From: Nectonema munidae
Taxonomy: Eukaryota; Nematomorpha; Nectonematoida; Nectonematidae
Length of the DNA: 64,000 nucleotides
Direction: 5' to 3'
NCBI GenBank assembly: GCA_030549495.1
Contig: JAUIRK010001036.1
Coordinates: 151,001 to 215,000 of the forward strand
The notes under the pieces are model-generated. The model saw nothing but the letters and a program-made list of their open reading frames with translations, had not been told where the DNA came from and made no database searches. Shown here one piece after another: positions 42,901 through 53,694 of the stretch. The stretch's first letter is position 1. The number at the start of each line of letters is the position of its first letter. The position numbers and the translations under genes were made by a program.

Positions 42901-45440
42901 TTGTAAGGTTTTTTAATAATACCCGCAACAGATATTAACTAAATTTTACAGAATAATTATTTTTGTATTCTAAAAACATTTTATACATCAATGAAGTAAA
43001 CTGTCTTAACGATAGGCATCGTTTGAAAAGGAAAATTCTTTTGAAAGTGTATTAAAAATTGTTCAAAACTCATTTTTACATAAATTTGGTAATGGCTTTA
43101 TACGGAAAGTGGACTTATTATTTTTGAAAAATTGGAAATCCAGTTTCAAAAATTCTTCTGAAAATCAAATTTTGTGTTAAAGTTTTAAAATTTGGTACCT
43201 TAACAGAAATCATTTTCATGAAAAAGTCAACATAAAAAACTTGATTCTTTTTATTAAGTTGAGAAATGATAACTTCGAAAGGTAAAAGGTTAAAAAAATT
43301 AATTTTCCTGCACAAATTTAAATGAAAATCTTTAAAAGAATATTTTTTCCAACAAATGATGGGGAAAATAAAAAAAATATTCTTCGAAGTATATATCCAA
43401 AGTTGGCAATATTTTTGTCAAGAAAATCTTTAAAAAAAATAATTTTTCACGTTGGCAGATATTTAGGAAATTTTAAAGTCATTGATTTTTAATAACTTTG
43501 GGAAAATTTTCTTAGTACTAATTTATCTGGCTGGTTTTTGAAATTTTATCAAAATTTATTCGAATTTCGTAAAAAGAGGATTTCTCTTAAGAAAAAAATT
43601 TATTATAATGTATCTATATTATAATATTTATAAAAATTGACAATTTAATAAAATGAAAGTTTTTATATTTAGATATCATTTTAAATTTATCCTAGCATAA
43701 TAGTTTATAGATAAACATCTAGTAGTAAGCTCTCGATAACTCGAGTCGCTTTACCTGTCTCAGTCATATCTACACATGCTAAATTTTCGTTTAACTCAAA
43801 ATCAGATAGGTGGAATTTTCGTTTAAATCGAAGTAATTCATGCTTTTTCTGATATCAATTTATAACTTAAATTATTCGGGATAAAAATTTCAATGCTATC
43901 TGTGAATTGCAGTTCATCATGTTGCAATATATTTCAGAGGCTTTGAATACAAAGTTTTTATGAAAAATCAATAAAAGTGTGAATTACACATGCTTTCATT
44001 CATTTCGTTGTAAGGCATTTTCAGCGCTGAGATATTTGCAGCCCTATGATTTGCTTTGAATTATTGTACCATATTTTATTATTATCTTTAAGCGTGTAGG
44101 CACAAAATTTTATGCCCTTTTCAACGTAAATTATCGTAATTTTGTATATATACTCTCGTTATTTTTTTATAAAATAAAATGAATTCAATTTTTTTTGAGG
44201 TTTTGCTCCCTTAAATTTGTACCTGGAAGTATCACAGAACTGCTATTCATTCAAGAAAATATATGATACTGATCATTCGTTTAACTCGAACTTCGGATAA
44301 CTTAAAGGATTTTTTGGATCCCAAAGACTCGACTTTTTGGTAGATATTAAAATATTATAAACATTAAAGGTAAGGGTAAACTCCCTTAAAAATTCATTGA
44401 TGTTGGTGTAGTTATGTAAAATTAAGTGTTTTAGAAAATATGAAATTATTCAGATAGCTTCTCCGGTGAAAGTAAATTTATCAGTTAGGTTACATGTGAA
44501 AATTAATTTACTGACAGATTATACATCATAAAATGGTGTATTAAGTAAATAAATACTATATTTATTGAAAAATTATGCATTTAAAATTTATTATTGTTTT
44601 TAATTTCGAAAATTCTTGATTTAATAAATTTTTTGACAGGATAGTAATTTTCAAAAATATCACAATCAGATCTGCAATAAATTGTTTATTAAAATCACGG
44701 TATATTTGAAGTTAGAAAGATCCAAATGAAAAGAAGTGCTCAGCATATTTAAGAAAGTGATGACAAAAGAAGTGCTCAGTATATTAAGTGAATTAAATTA
44801 TATCAAAATAAATATATACTTAATTCTGCATACAAGGTGTTAGTTAAAACTAGAAATTGTATGTACTCTTGTATTTGATCATCATAACTAAGCGTACACA
44901 GTGTAAAAGACCTCTTTCTTCTATTGAAGTCTCAGTTCCACTTTTGTGTTCAAACTTTGAGGTTTGAATTTGCATCTAGTGGCTGTACGTGAGCATTTAT
45001 CGTTAACGCTTAAGAGCTTTATCTATTCTCAAATCAATAATAATAATATAATAAATATATTTTTTATTTGATATTTTGAATAAAGATCATCTTTAAAAAC
45101 AAAAGAGAATAAAATATTAAAGAAATTAAAAATTTAACAAAATATTTTTGAAAATTAATTTTTTAAAATGAAAATATATTTTTTTACATAAATTAATTCG
45201 CATAGACATTATTGCCACCATCGAGGTAACAGAAATGGAAGACAAATCTATAAATTTTGACTTATTATCACTAAAATATAATGTTTTTTTAATATATATA
45301 ACTTGATTTGATTTTTTTCTGAATTAGAGACTCGAGTTTTATATGTAAGTAAATTTTCACTCTGTTATCTCTTTTCATTTATTCGAAATCAGGCTTTACT
45401 TTTGCAGCTTTTTTTGCAGCTTATTTTACACCTACCCTAA
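39946..45440. mobile_element. 5.5-kb inverted-repeat element inserted in LINE A
   Basis: The ends are inverted repeats sharing TGTAAAATAAGCTGCAAAAA. The left end reads CGGTCTATGTAAAATAAGC and the right end reverse-complemented reads GGGTAGGTGTAAAATAAGC. The flanking target words TGTAAACAC and TAAAAACAC match at 7 of 9 positions, hinting at a target duplication of 6 to 9 bp. Another copy of the terminal word lies inside at about 40151. No transposase is readable, so the element is non-autonomous. The first third is a tandem array; the rest is AT-rich, with TCGATAACTCGAG and ACTCGA words at 43.7-44.3 kb that may be a further nested element. The ends recall Mutator-like elements, but this is not established. 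Confidence 0.65.
40230..42060. repeat. Minisatellite array with 490-bp higher-order unit
   Basis: The building block is about 80-100 bp: AAGGTTGATCTTTGCTTT, then TCTGTAAG..., a T-rich stretch and TTTATAAGTTCAT. Several variants are arranged in a larger unit. The phrase TTGCTTTCTGTGT recurs at 40601, 41090 and 41582, that is every 489-492 bases, with long nearly identical stretches between. This indicates recent amplification of the larger unit. Confidence 0.85.
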
Positions 45441-46994
45441 AAACACTGACCTACACCCTTAAAGAAAAATATTATAAAAATTTCTTTGATACAAATAAAA
45501 AATCTAAAAATATTTGGTTAGAGTTGAACAAACTTATGAATCGTAATAATAAAGATGATATCTAGATGTCAATAACATATTAACTCATGACACCACCTCT
45601 AAATTTGTGCCCTTCTAGCTTTACCTTTGATAAGCTCACTGTTGACAGCATAATTTTAGCTATTTATAAAATGAAAAGTAACTCATCTGAAGATATTTAT
45701 GGTATTTCAACCAATATAATTAAATCTACCTTACATATCTTAGCTCGCTTTTTACTTATTGGTTTTAATGCATGCTTAGAATTTGGAGTTTATCCAGATG
45801 TCTTTAAATTTAATAAGGTTGTCCCTGTCTTCAAAAAAGGAGATAAATATCAAGTTAAAAACTATAGGCCGATAAGTTTGATCCCAACACTTAGTAAAAT
45901 TTTTGAAAAACTATTATTTGATCAAATTTCGTCCTACTTCAACAAATTTAATTTATTATATCAGAATCAATTTGGATTCCGAAAAAATTATAGTACACAA
46001 CATCTACATCTTTCTCTTATAAATGATATAATTACAAAAATGGAATCGGATGAGACAGTGTTTACATTTTTTATTGATCTCTCGTCTGCCTTTGATAGCA
46101 TACCACACGAAATACTCTTAAATAAATTATACTATTATGGGTTTGATAAATTAAGCCTTAAATTTATGCTTTCTTATTTGGTTAATCGTAAACAGTTGGT
46201 ATCATATAAAAACGCCTATTCAGAGATTTCTTATATTAATATTGGTGTACCTCAAGGATCTGTTCTGGGTCCACTATTATTCCTCATATATATAAACGAT
46301 ATTAATAAATGCAATGACAACAATGATTTTTTTCTATATGCTGATGATATCACTTGTAATATTTCAATAAAAAATAATTTGTTACCTTTCACCTCTGAAT
46401 CCCTTCACAAAATTACTTGAATGGTGTAAATTCAACTACCTATTGATTAATTATGAAAAATCTAAATCTATGATCTTCTGTAAAAAAAAATCTATCAAAC
46501 AAGACTTTCATATTTCTCTTCCTTTTGAATTTGTAAATAAATTTAATTTACTAGGATTAATCATTAATGATAATTTGAAATGGAATGATCATATTTCTTA
46601 TATAATTTCCAAATTAAATAGAGTTGCTGGCATTCTTAAGTATTTTTGGTATTATTTCTCATTTGAAATTAAAATCATGTTATATAATGCACTCTTTTTA
46701 CCTCACTTACTTTACTGTATTATTGTTTGGGGACACCAAAATACTTCATCAATTTTAAAAGTACAAAAAAAAGTCTTGAGATATATTTGTAACTCAATTT
46801 ATTACTCACATACAAACAAACTCTTTTATATGTCTAAAGTTCTTAAATTTTCATATCTTTATGAATTTTATCTCTCATTGTTTATACATAATTTTTTTTC
46901 ACATCAATTGCCTTTGAATTTTTCTGAACTTCTTCTTCTAAATTTTCAAACTTCAGAATATTCTCTTCGATTCCCCAATAAAGCAAGAATATGA
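45441..46994 (+). mobile_element. LINE A, 3' part: reverse transcriptase
   Basis: The LINE resumes with TLKEKYYKNFFDTNKKSKN (linker). A reverse-transcriptase frame (45587-46420) follows, with KMKSNSSEDIYGIS, NYRPISLIPTLSKIFEKLL, FFIDLSSAFDSIPHEILL (motif A), GVPQGSVLGPLLFLIYIND and FFLYADDIT (catalytic YADD). The C-terminal part (46443-46994) is in another frame. Overall at least two frame breaks occur. The copy ends just before a GAA microsatellite. It is a relative of LINE B, about half as conserved by eye. Confidence 0.9.
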
Positions 46995-47006
46995 AAAGAA
47001 TATGAA

Positions 47007-47566
47007 AAGAAGAAGAAGAAGAAGAAGAAGAAGAAGAAGAAGAAGAAGAAGAAGAAGAAGAAGAAGAAGAAGAAGAAGAAGAAGAAGAAGAAGAAGAAGA
47101 AGAAGAAGAAGAAGAAGAAGAAGAAGAAGAAGAAGAAGAAGAAGAAGAAGAAGAAGAAGAAGAAGAAGAAGAAGAAGAAGAAGAAGAAGAAGAAGAAGAA
47201 GAAGAAGAAGAAGAAGAAGAAGAAGAAGAAGAAGAAGAAGAAGAAGAAGAAGAAGAAGAAGAAGAAGAAGAAGAAGAAGAAGAAGAAGAAGAAGAAGAAG
47301 AAGAAGAAGAAGAAGAAGAAGAAGAAGAAGAAGAAGAAGAAGAAGAAGAAGAAGAAGAAGAAGAAGAAGAAGAAGAAGAAGAAGAAGAAGAAGAAGAAGA
47401 AGAAGAAGAAGAAGAAGAAGAAGAAGAAGAAGAAGAAGAAGAAGAAGAAGAAGAAGAAGAAGAAGAAGAAGAAGAAGAAGAAGAAGAAGAAGAAGAAGAA
47501 GAAGAAGAAGAAGAAGAAGAAGAAGAAGAAGAAGAAGAAGAAGAAGAAGAAGAAGAAGAAGAAGAA
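47007..47566. repeat. Perfect (GAA)n microsatellite, about 187 units
   Basis: About 560 bases of uninterrupted AAG/GAA repeat; I saw no imperfection. It lies exactly between the 3' ends of LINE A (plus) and LINE B (minus). The long frames of Arg, Ser or Phe it produces are artefacts. The listed length may be an assembly estimate. Confidence 0.98.
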
Positions 47567-47937
47567 TTTATTAGCATAAAATAATCTCATAAAAAAAAAT
47601 TTCACATTTGAGAATATGCTTGTATTTCAAGGGTCAGAAGATCGTAACAGAAATACTAAAAAAAACATTAAAATATTTTTTTTAATTGTTCATAAATGTT
47701 AAATAAATGTTAAATCAACAATTAAACATAGTTAAAAATGAAATTGATATTAAAAAAATTTAAATAAAAAAATCAAATTATATTAAATCATCACAAAATT
47801 GATTCAATCTTGTTTCAATAAATATTCATTCAGGCGTCTTTTCCATGTTGAAAGTGAAATATTCATAATTTGAAAATCTTGCAAATATTCATTCCAGATT
47901 TTAGTTATACGAAACTACAAACTTGACTGCGTGGATT

Positions 47938-50752
47938 TCAAGCGATATGATGGTATCTGCAAATTATACATATATCTTGGGGAAAAACGTTATGAATCGT
48001 GATTGAATGTGAAAAATTGCTTATGGCCACAGGCAAATATCCATTAAAAAATTTCCAAGCCACAATACAAAGTTGTTTGATATAAATTTCTTTTATATTG
48101 AGCAAGTTGTTACTTTTAAAAATTGAAAGAGTATGCGCTCGGAATGTCAGATTGGATACCAATCTTATGCATTTTTTTTGAAGAGTATGCAAACTTGAGA
48201 GGTCCACAAAGCCCAAATTGACCAAACTATAAGAAAGATGAGGCAAAGCTAGTGATCTATATATATCCAGTTTAATTTTCGATGGAAGTGATCTGAATCG
48301 ATATAAAATACCAATTACAATACTAACTTTAGTGCAAATGTGTTTAATGTGTAGATTCCAATTCAATTTTTCACTCAAGATTAAACCTAAATAATTATCA
48401 GATACTGATAAATGCAAATTGAGATTTTTCAAGAAGGTAGGCTGAGCATTTTTCTTAGAAAAAAACATATCAACAGTTTTAGAGTTATTAATTCCAAGTT
48501 CATTCACTGTACACCAACCAAAAACTTTATTGACATTTTCTCTATAAACAGACTCAATTGTTTTATTCTGAGCCAGAAAAACATTTAGGAGAAATGAATA
48601 AGGTATAAGAATAGTCAAATCATCAGCAAAAGCTAAAAACTCTAACGAAGCGTTTGATTGAAATATGTCATTAATATAAATTAAAAAAAGGAAGGGACCC
48701 AAAACAGAACCCTGAGGTACTCCTCTGGATACATGAATCAAATTTGAATAACTATCATTCGCAAACACTGCTTGTTTTCTGAATGACAAATATGATTTAA
48801 AAAATTTCAAAGTTCTTTAATCAAATCCGTACTTTTCCAGCTTGAATAAAAGTTTTTCATGTGATACTGAGTTGAACGCTTTTGATAAATCTAGGAACAA
48901 TGCTAAAATACCATCTCCAGAATCAAGATATTCATAAATTGATGTCAAGAAAAATGAATGTGCAAACGTAGTAGAAGAATTTTTCCTAAAACCGAACTGC
49001 TTTGAATTGAAGAGATTGTTTTGATCAAAATGATGAATTAATTGCTTGAGAATAATTTTTTCAAAAAGTTTTGAAATTATGCTAATCAAAGAGATTCGAC
49101 GATAATTGTTGATGTCGTGTCTCTCACCTTTTTTTTTGTAGACAGGCATGCACTTACTAATTTTGAGACATGATGGAAAGAGTGAATTTTGCATGCACGA
49201 ATTAAAAGCTAAAAATAGTGGATATGCTATTTCATTTTCAATGAGTTTTAGGTGATAAGAAGAAATTCCATAAAAATCTTCACTTTTACTATTTTTCAAA
49301 TTTTTAATGGCAATGAGCACTTCCTCCAGAGTGATTTCTTCAAGTCTAAACTTCGAACTTTGAAAAGGAATGTAATTTTTCATTTCAGAAAAAGATGATT
49401 GAGGTACACGGCTAATAAATGAATTATTTATGAAATCACATAGATTTTGTTCATTTATGATTTGAGAATTATCTTTTAGAATTAAAGATGAATCTTCATT
49501 CTTTTTAATCAATTTATTAATATTCTTCCAGACTTCTTTGCTATTTTTGTTTTCAAACAATCGTGCATAGAATTTTTCTTTTAAACTTCTCGTCATCTGC
49601 TTTACTTGTTGACAAAAGTGAGCATGTTGATTTTTTAAATCATAATTTATTTTATATTCACGGGTTCTTTTAATTTTAAAAAATACTTTATCCCTTTTCT
49701 TTATTAGAGTCAACAATTCTTCATTTGCCCATTCAGCAAATATTTCTTTATACTTATTGAAATTTTTTGTTTTTTGTACTTTTTTAGCTTGATTAGCACA
49801 ATAACTTAAACAATGATTAATTGTGTAAATCATATTTTCTGGATCAGACTCACTTGGAAAATACCAACAAATTGAACGTAATAGATTCTGAAAAAAACTC
49901 TTATCAAATATGACTCTGGGAGATTTCTCATTTTTATGCAATTGATTTCGAAAGCTATGTTCAATGGTTGTAAAAATGGGAATATGGTCTGAAAAGGATG
50001 TTTGTATATTGTATCCCTTAAATTTTTTCTCACTTGATACAAATATATTATCTATCAATGTAAATGCTTGGTATCTCGTTGGTTTGGTGATTGAAGGTAC
50101 GAAATGGTGTTGCATAAGCAAATTCAAAAAAAAGGAAGAATAATTCTTATTATTATATTCGAGGAGGTTAATATTAAAATCACCATGAATAATTGAACTG
50201 TTATTATTGTGTTTGTTTTTCATCAAAAAAGTTTGAAAATTTTCAAAAAATTCATCCATATGATCGCTACCAAAAAGAGGCAATCGGTAAATATTGTGAA
50301 AAGATAAAATATTTGAAAAACCAGAAGTTATGCTAATGGAAAAAACTTCATAAAGATTTGACGAAAATTCACTATCCAAAATGTCAACTTTATACTGTTC
50401 TTTAACGAAAAAGCATAAGCCTCCATGTTGTGAAATTCTCTTCGGTTGAGAAAAAACATGTAACCAGGTATATTATATGTAATATCATCCAACATCCAAG
50501 TTTCTTGCAAGGCTAAGACATCAATGTAAACATTGTTTCTTTTTAATTGTTTTAAAATTAATTTAATATGATTGAATTTTGCTCGAATAGATTGAACATT
50601 TGAACATTCATTGATAATATGTTAAAATTGAAAAAATCAGAAGATCTATCTTCATTTAATTTTAAAATATCAGATTTATGTAAATGAACATCATAACTTT
50701 TATCATAATTATCAAAAAGCAAATCTGTTAAATCGAATGATTCGTCAACCAT
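47938..50752 (-). pseudogene. LINE B ORF2: endonuclease and reverse transcriptase
   Basis: The start ATG at 50752 overlaps the end of ORF1 by 8 bases (ATGGTTGA). The first 130 codons are broken by two or so frameshifts but show FNILSMNVQ and LQETWMLDD-type endonuclease words. From 50379 the frame is open for 520 codons: SIIHGDFNINLL (GDFN), LIDNIFVSSEKK, TSFSDHIPIFT (SDH), then RT blocks KNSKSEDFYGISSYHLKLI and ALFLDLSKAFNSVSHEKLL. A single in-frame TAA at 48817-48819 interrupts it right after KYGFD. The same frame then continues to 47938 with GVPQGSVLGPFLFLIYIND, LAFADDLTIL (catalytic FADD) and a thumb/C-terminal region. Confidence 0.92.
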
Positions 50753-51812
50753 TAGAAAGTAATATATCCAATTCTTTCATTTTTTTTATCAACAAATTAT
50801 CGTATATTTTTTTCTTAAGAGGGCATGGGTGATGATCAGCTTGCATTCCTTTATCTTTGCAATTTTTGCAAGTTGTTATTTCTGAAGAACAATTCGTGTA
50901 TTCATGATCTTTATCTCCACAAAGAGAACAATATTGTGATTTTGATTTACATAAACTTTTAAAGTGTCCTAGTTTAAGACAATTTGAACACTGCTTTACA
51001 CGCGGTAAAGTAGGGATTATTGGATATGATGAAAATCCAATATATACTTTACCTGCTTTTAGCACTTTAGTTAAAGCTTGTTTATCAATTTTCACATCAA
51101 TTCCATAATGGTCTTTATGGGAATTGAACTTATATTTTTCTACTGAAATAATATCTTCAACTTTAATATCATTTTGTGATGATATTTTTTCATTTATTTC
51201 GTTCATTTTTATGAAATTTGGAACTCTTTTGAAGGTTAATTTCGGAACTATATTTTCAAGTTGCGTTGTCTTAAATTTTTCCTTCAATTCATCTTCGATT
51301 TTATTGCGGCACTTTGTAGAGGAAGCCTCAATTAACAGCTTTTTTTAAAACTTTAATTTTATTTATATTACATTTAGACTTCAAATTTTCATTCAGAAAT
51401 TTTTCAGCCTCATTTTTTTTACCAGATAAAAATTCTTGATTTGGTTCCACAACTATACAATTTTTGGTACAAAAATTTTTTGATTTATCACTTTTCTTGC
51501 TTATTACTTCAGCAAAAGACAACTTTTGTTCAACTCTAGGTGTTTTAAGCTCTTCAACTTGTTCACTGAGTTTTTTGATAATTGAGTTTTGTTCACCAAT
51601 TTGTGATTTTTTTTATTTCTGCATTCGGTGCAATTCCAACGAAAACCATGCTGGCTAAATTTATCAAGTGTTTTGAAAAAACTTTTATTGAAATTTTGAC
51701 AATCAAAACATTTCCACCCAAAACAATTATCACATTGGATCATCTCTTCGGTTAAAATAGAACATTGAGAACACTTATAGGTTCCCGCGTCCTTATATTC
51801 ACCCTCACTCAT
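50745..51812 (-). pseudogene. LINE B ORF1: PHD finger and zinc knuckles
   Basis: The N-terminal part (51812-51504) is a PHD-like zinc finger: CSQCSILTEEMIQCDNC, then W.C..C and WNCTEC. The middle part shifts frame at T/A runs near 51340 and 51510. The C-terminal part (51287-50745) has a nucleic-acid-binding region with three zinc-knuckle-like units: CSNCLKLGHFKSLC, CSLCGDKDHEYTNC and CKNCKDKGMQADHHPC. PHD in ORF1 is known from CR1-type LINEs and the knuckles from Jockey-type ones. ORF1 proteins package the element RNA. Confidence 0.88.
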
Positions 51813-51823
51813 AAACGAGCAAT

Positions 51824-52138
51824 TTAATCAATTTCATAATGAGAGGGTTTTTGTCTATCCTGAATGTTGTTGGATAAGCTAGGTGTGGTTATGGATGAGA
51901 CTTGTGCGTATGTAGATAATGAGGGGCAAGGTGGAGTATGTGGGTGGTGAGTATGAGAGAGTTGTTCAATTTTGTTGGAGTGTGCAAGAGTTACTTCATA
52001 TTTTAGATTATTAAGGAGGGTAAGGTCTTCTGCATTTAGAGAGGAATTTGCTATGAATTCATTGAAGAGATTTCCTATTAATTGGGTAGAGGTAAGGTTA
52101 GGGGTATGATCGTGACGTGCACGTTTTGGGTTAGACAT
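51824..52138 (-). other. Short upstream open frame of LINE B (104 codons)
   Basis: The frame starts MSNPKRARHDHTPNL, has a basic start and a Pro/His/Ser-rich middle (THHPHTPPCPSLS), and stops 12 bases before the ATG of the PHD frame. It could be a genuine small first ORF of this LINE family, or the true ORF1 N-terminus separated by an in-frame stop. I recognise no domain. Confidence 0.45.
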
Positions 52139-52260
52139 GTGAAATAAGTGTGAGAGAGTGATATGGTATAAAGATAAAAATTTTAACTCTAATTAGTAAA
52201 GGTATAATTAATAAAAGGTCCTGTTTGTAGATATTTCTTTAGGAGTAAATAATATTCGCC

Positions 52261-53520
52261 ATTTTTAAAGATTGAGGGTGTTGTTGAAAAAATAAAAATG
52301 TAATACTGTGAATAGAAAAGTATAGGAAAATTTGTAAGTCATGGAACGGTACGGTTAAAAAGTGCCGCAAGATTAATTTGGCAATATCTTTTTCTAAATA
52401 ATAAAGTTCAAGCTGAAGTAAAATTTTTTATAAAATATAAGTTCTTTTCTATTGTTTAAAATCTTTCTAGGATAAAATGTCTGCCTTTATTCGTCCACTT
52501 TTTTAACTTTTCTACTTTTTAGACATGTAATGTAACTAATTTTAATTTTTTATTTTTTTTTAAAAGAATGTTTTTTGAACTTAATTTGAAGCTTTATCAA
52601 CCTACTTTTTTTGATATCAAATATTTTTTGTGAAAATGATCTGCAAGATTTACCGTCAGTTTCTTTTAAATGATGCACTGCTTTGGTTGTACTGGCCTTT
52701 TCTATTTTCCCTGTCAAAGTTTATCCAGTCATCAGGGCCTTTTTCATTCAAATAATAGTTTAAATTATTATTGCTTTGTGTATAATTTTTCTAATATTAT
52801 ATGTATTCTTATTCTAAAAGTATAGAGCGTATAGAAAAATTTGTTGCTTCCATTTCAACCAAACCTTTTCATTTTACTTCTTTTTTTTTTAAATTTAAAG
52901 TTTTATATTGAAGGAGAATATATTTTCTTAAGATGGAAACAATTTTTTTTCGCTTATTTAAATTTTGGATTTGCGTTTTGCCAACAACAAGAACGGCTGC
53001 TATTTTATATCAAGATGCTTGATTTCGTTGTCCTTTTTTGAAATGTGAGTTTTTTCTCTTTATTGCCATTTCAACCATTTTTCAGATTTTGTTTAATACA
53101 ACAAATAAGTTGTATGAAATACATTGTGGCCTAATATATGTGTGCTGTTTCAACAAATATGCGAGCAAAACGTGGACCCGGACCCGCCCATATCTGCAAA
53201 ATAAACTTTGTGGGTACCCCCAGTCCTGCAAATATTTTTTTGGCCCGCATAGATTTCGAAATAAATTTTTGAGTAAACTATTGAACACACAAAAATTTAA
53301 TCAACTAATCACTGGGCTAACAAAGCAGTAATTTTATTACGTTTCTTCAGGGAGGCAGAGTCCAAGGTTTAAACATCTAACTCTCACTTGAAACACTTAA
53401 AAACTCCAAGTACATGTTAGAATTTATTTTCAACCACCTAACTTTTTAGTATTATTTTATAATTTTTTAAGAAAATTATTTTTGTGGTGCTTAATCTCCT
53501 TATTTTTTATTTGATTTTAC
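52261..53520. other. Non-coding, nothing recognised
   Basis: This is AT-rich sequence upstream of LINE B. Open stretches of 60-100 codons here are T-rich and composition-driven. Confidence 0.5.
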
Positions 53521-53523
53521 ATA

Positions 53524-53692
53524 GGGGTCGTTCACAATTGACGTCAACCTTTTTTTGATAAATTTCAACCCCCCCCCCCCCCCCCCCTCATATCAACTTT
53601 TAAATATATCATCACTTAACAAAATCGACTTATGTCAACTTTGGATACCCCCCCCCCCCCACTTTTAGTTGACGTCAATTGTGAACGACCCC
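53524..53692. mobile_element. 169-bp TA-flanked MITE with perfect 24-25 bp ends
   Basis: The left end is GGGGTCGTTCACAATTGACG, continuing TCAAC. The right end is its exact reverse complement, and TA stands on both sides (53522-53523 and 53693-53694). This is the layout of a Tc1/mariner-type non-autonomous element. The interior has two runs of C (about 18 and 14 bases), one near each arm, and no ORF. Confidence 0.85.
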
Positions 53693-53694
53693 TA

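Larger units (their letters stand above)
47567..52260 (-). mobile_element. LINE B, near full-length CR1/Jockey-group element
   Basis: On the minus strand it has a 5' region, a short first frame, ORF1 with zinc-binding domains, ORF2 with endonuclease and reverse transcriptase, and a 3' region ending at the GAA repeat. Such LINEs copy themselves by target-primed reverse transcription. ORF2 is almost open, so the copy is fairly young, but a nonsense codon and a few frameshifts make it inactive. Target duplications were not found. Confidence 0.9.

Noticed and set aside
39946-45440. Polinton or other capsid-bearing element
   Set aside because: No capsid, polymerase, integrase or other coding words are readable, the ends do not fit that group, and the length is too short.
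46882-47605. Very long poly-Arg, poly-Ser and poly-Phe open frames
   Set aside because: They are the translation of the pure GAA/TTC microsatellite in three frames, not genes.
52841-53331. Hydrophobic frames of 66-97 codons
   Set aside because: T-rich sequence produces Phe/Leu-rich frames; no start context, signal or family resemblance supports a gene.
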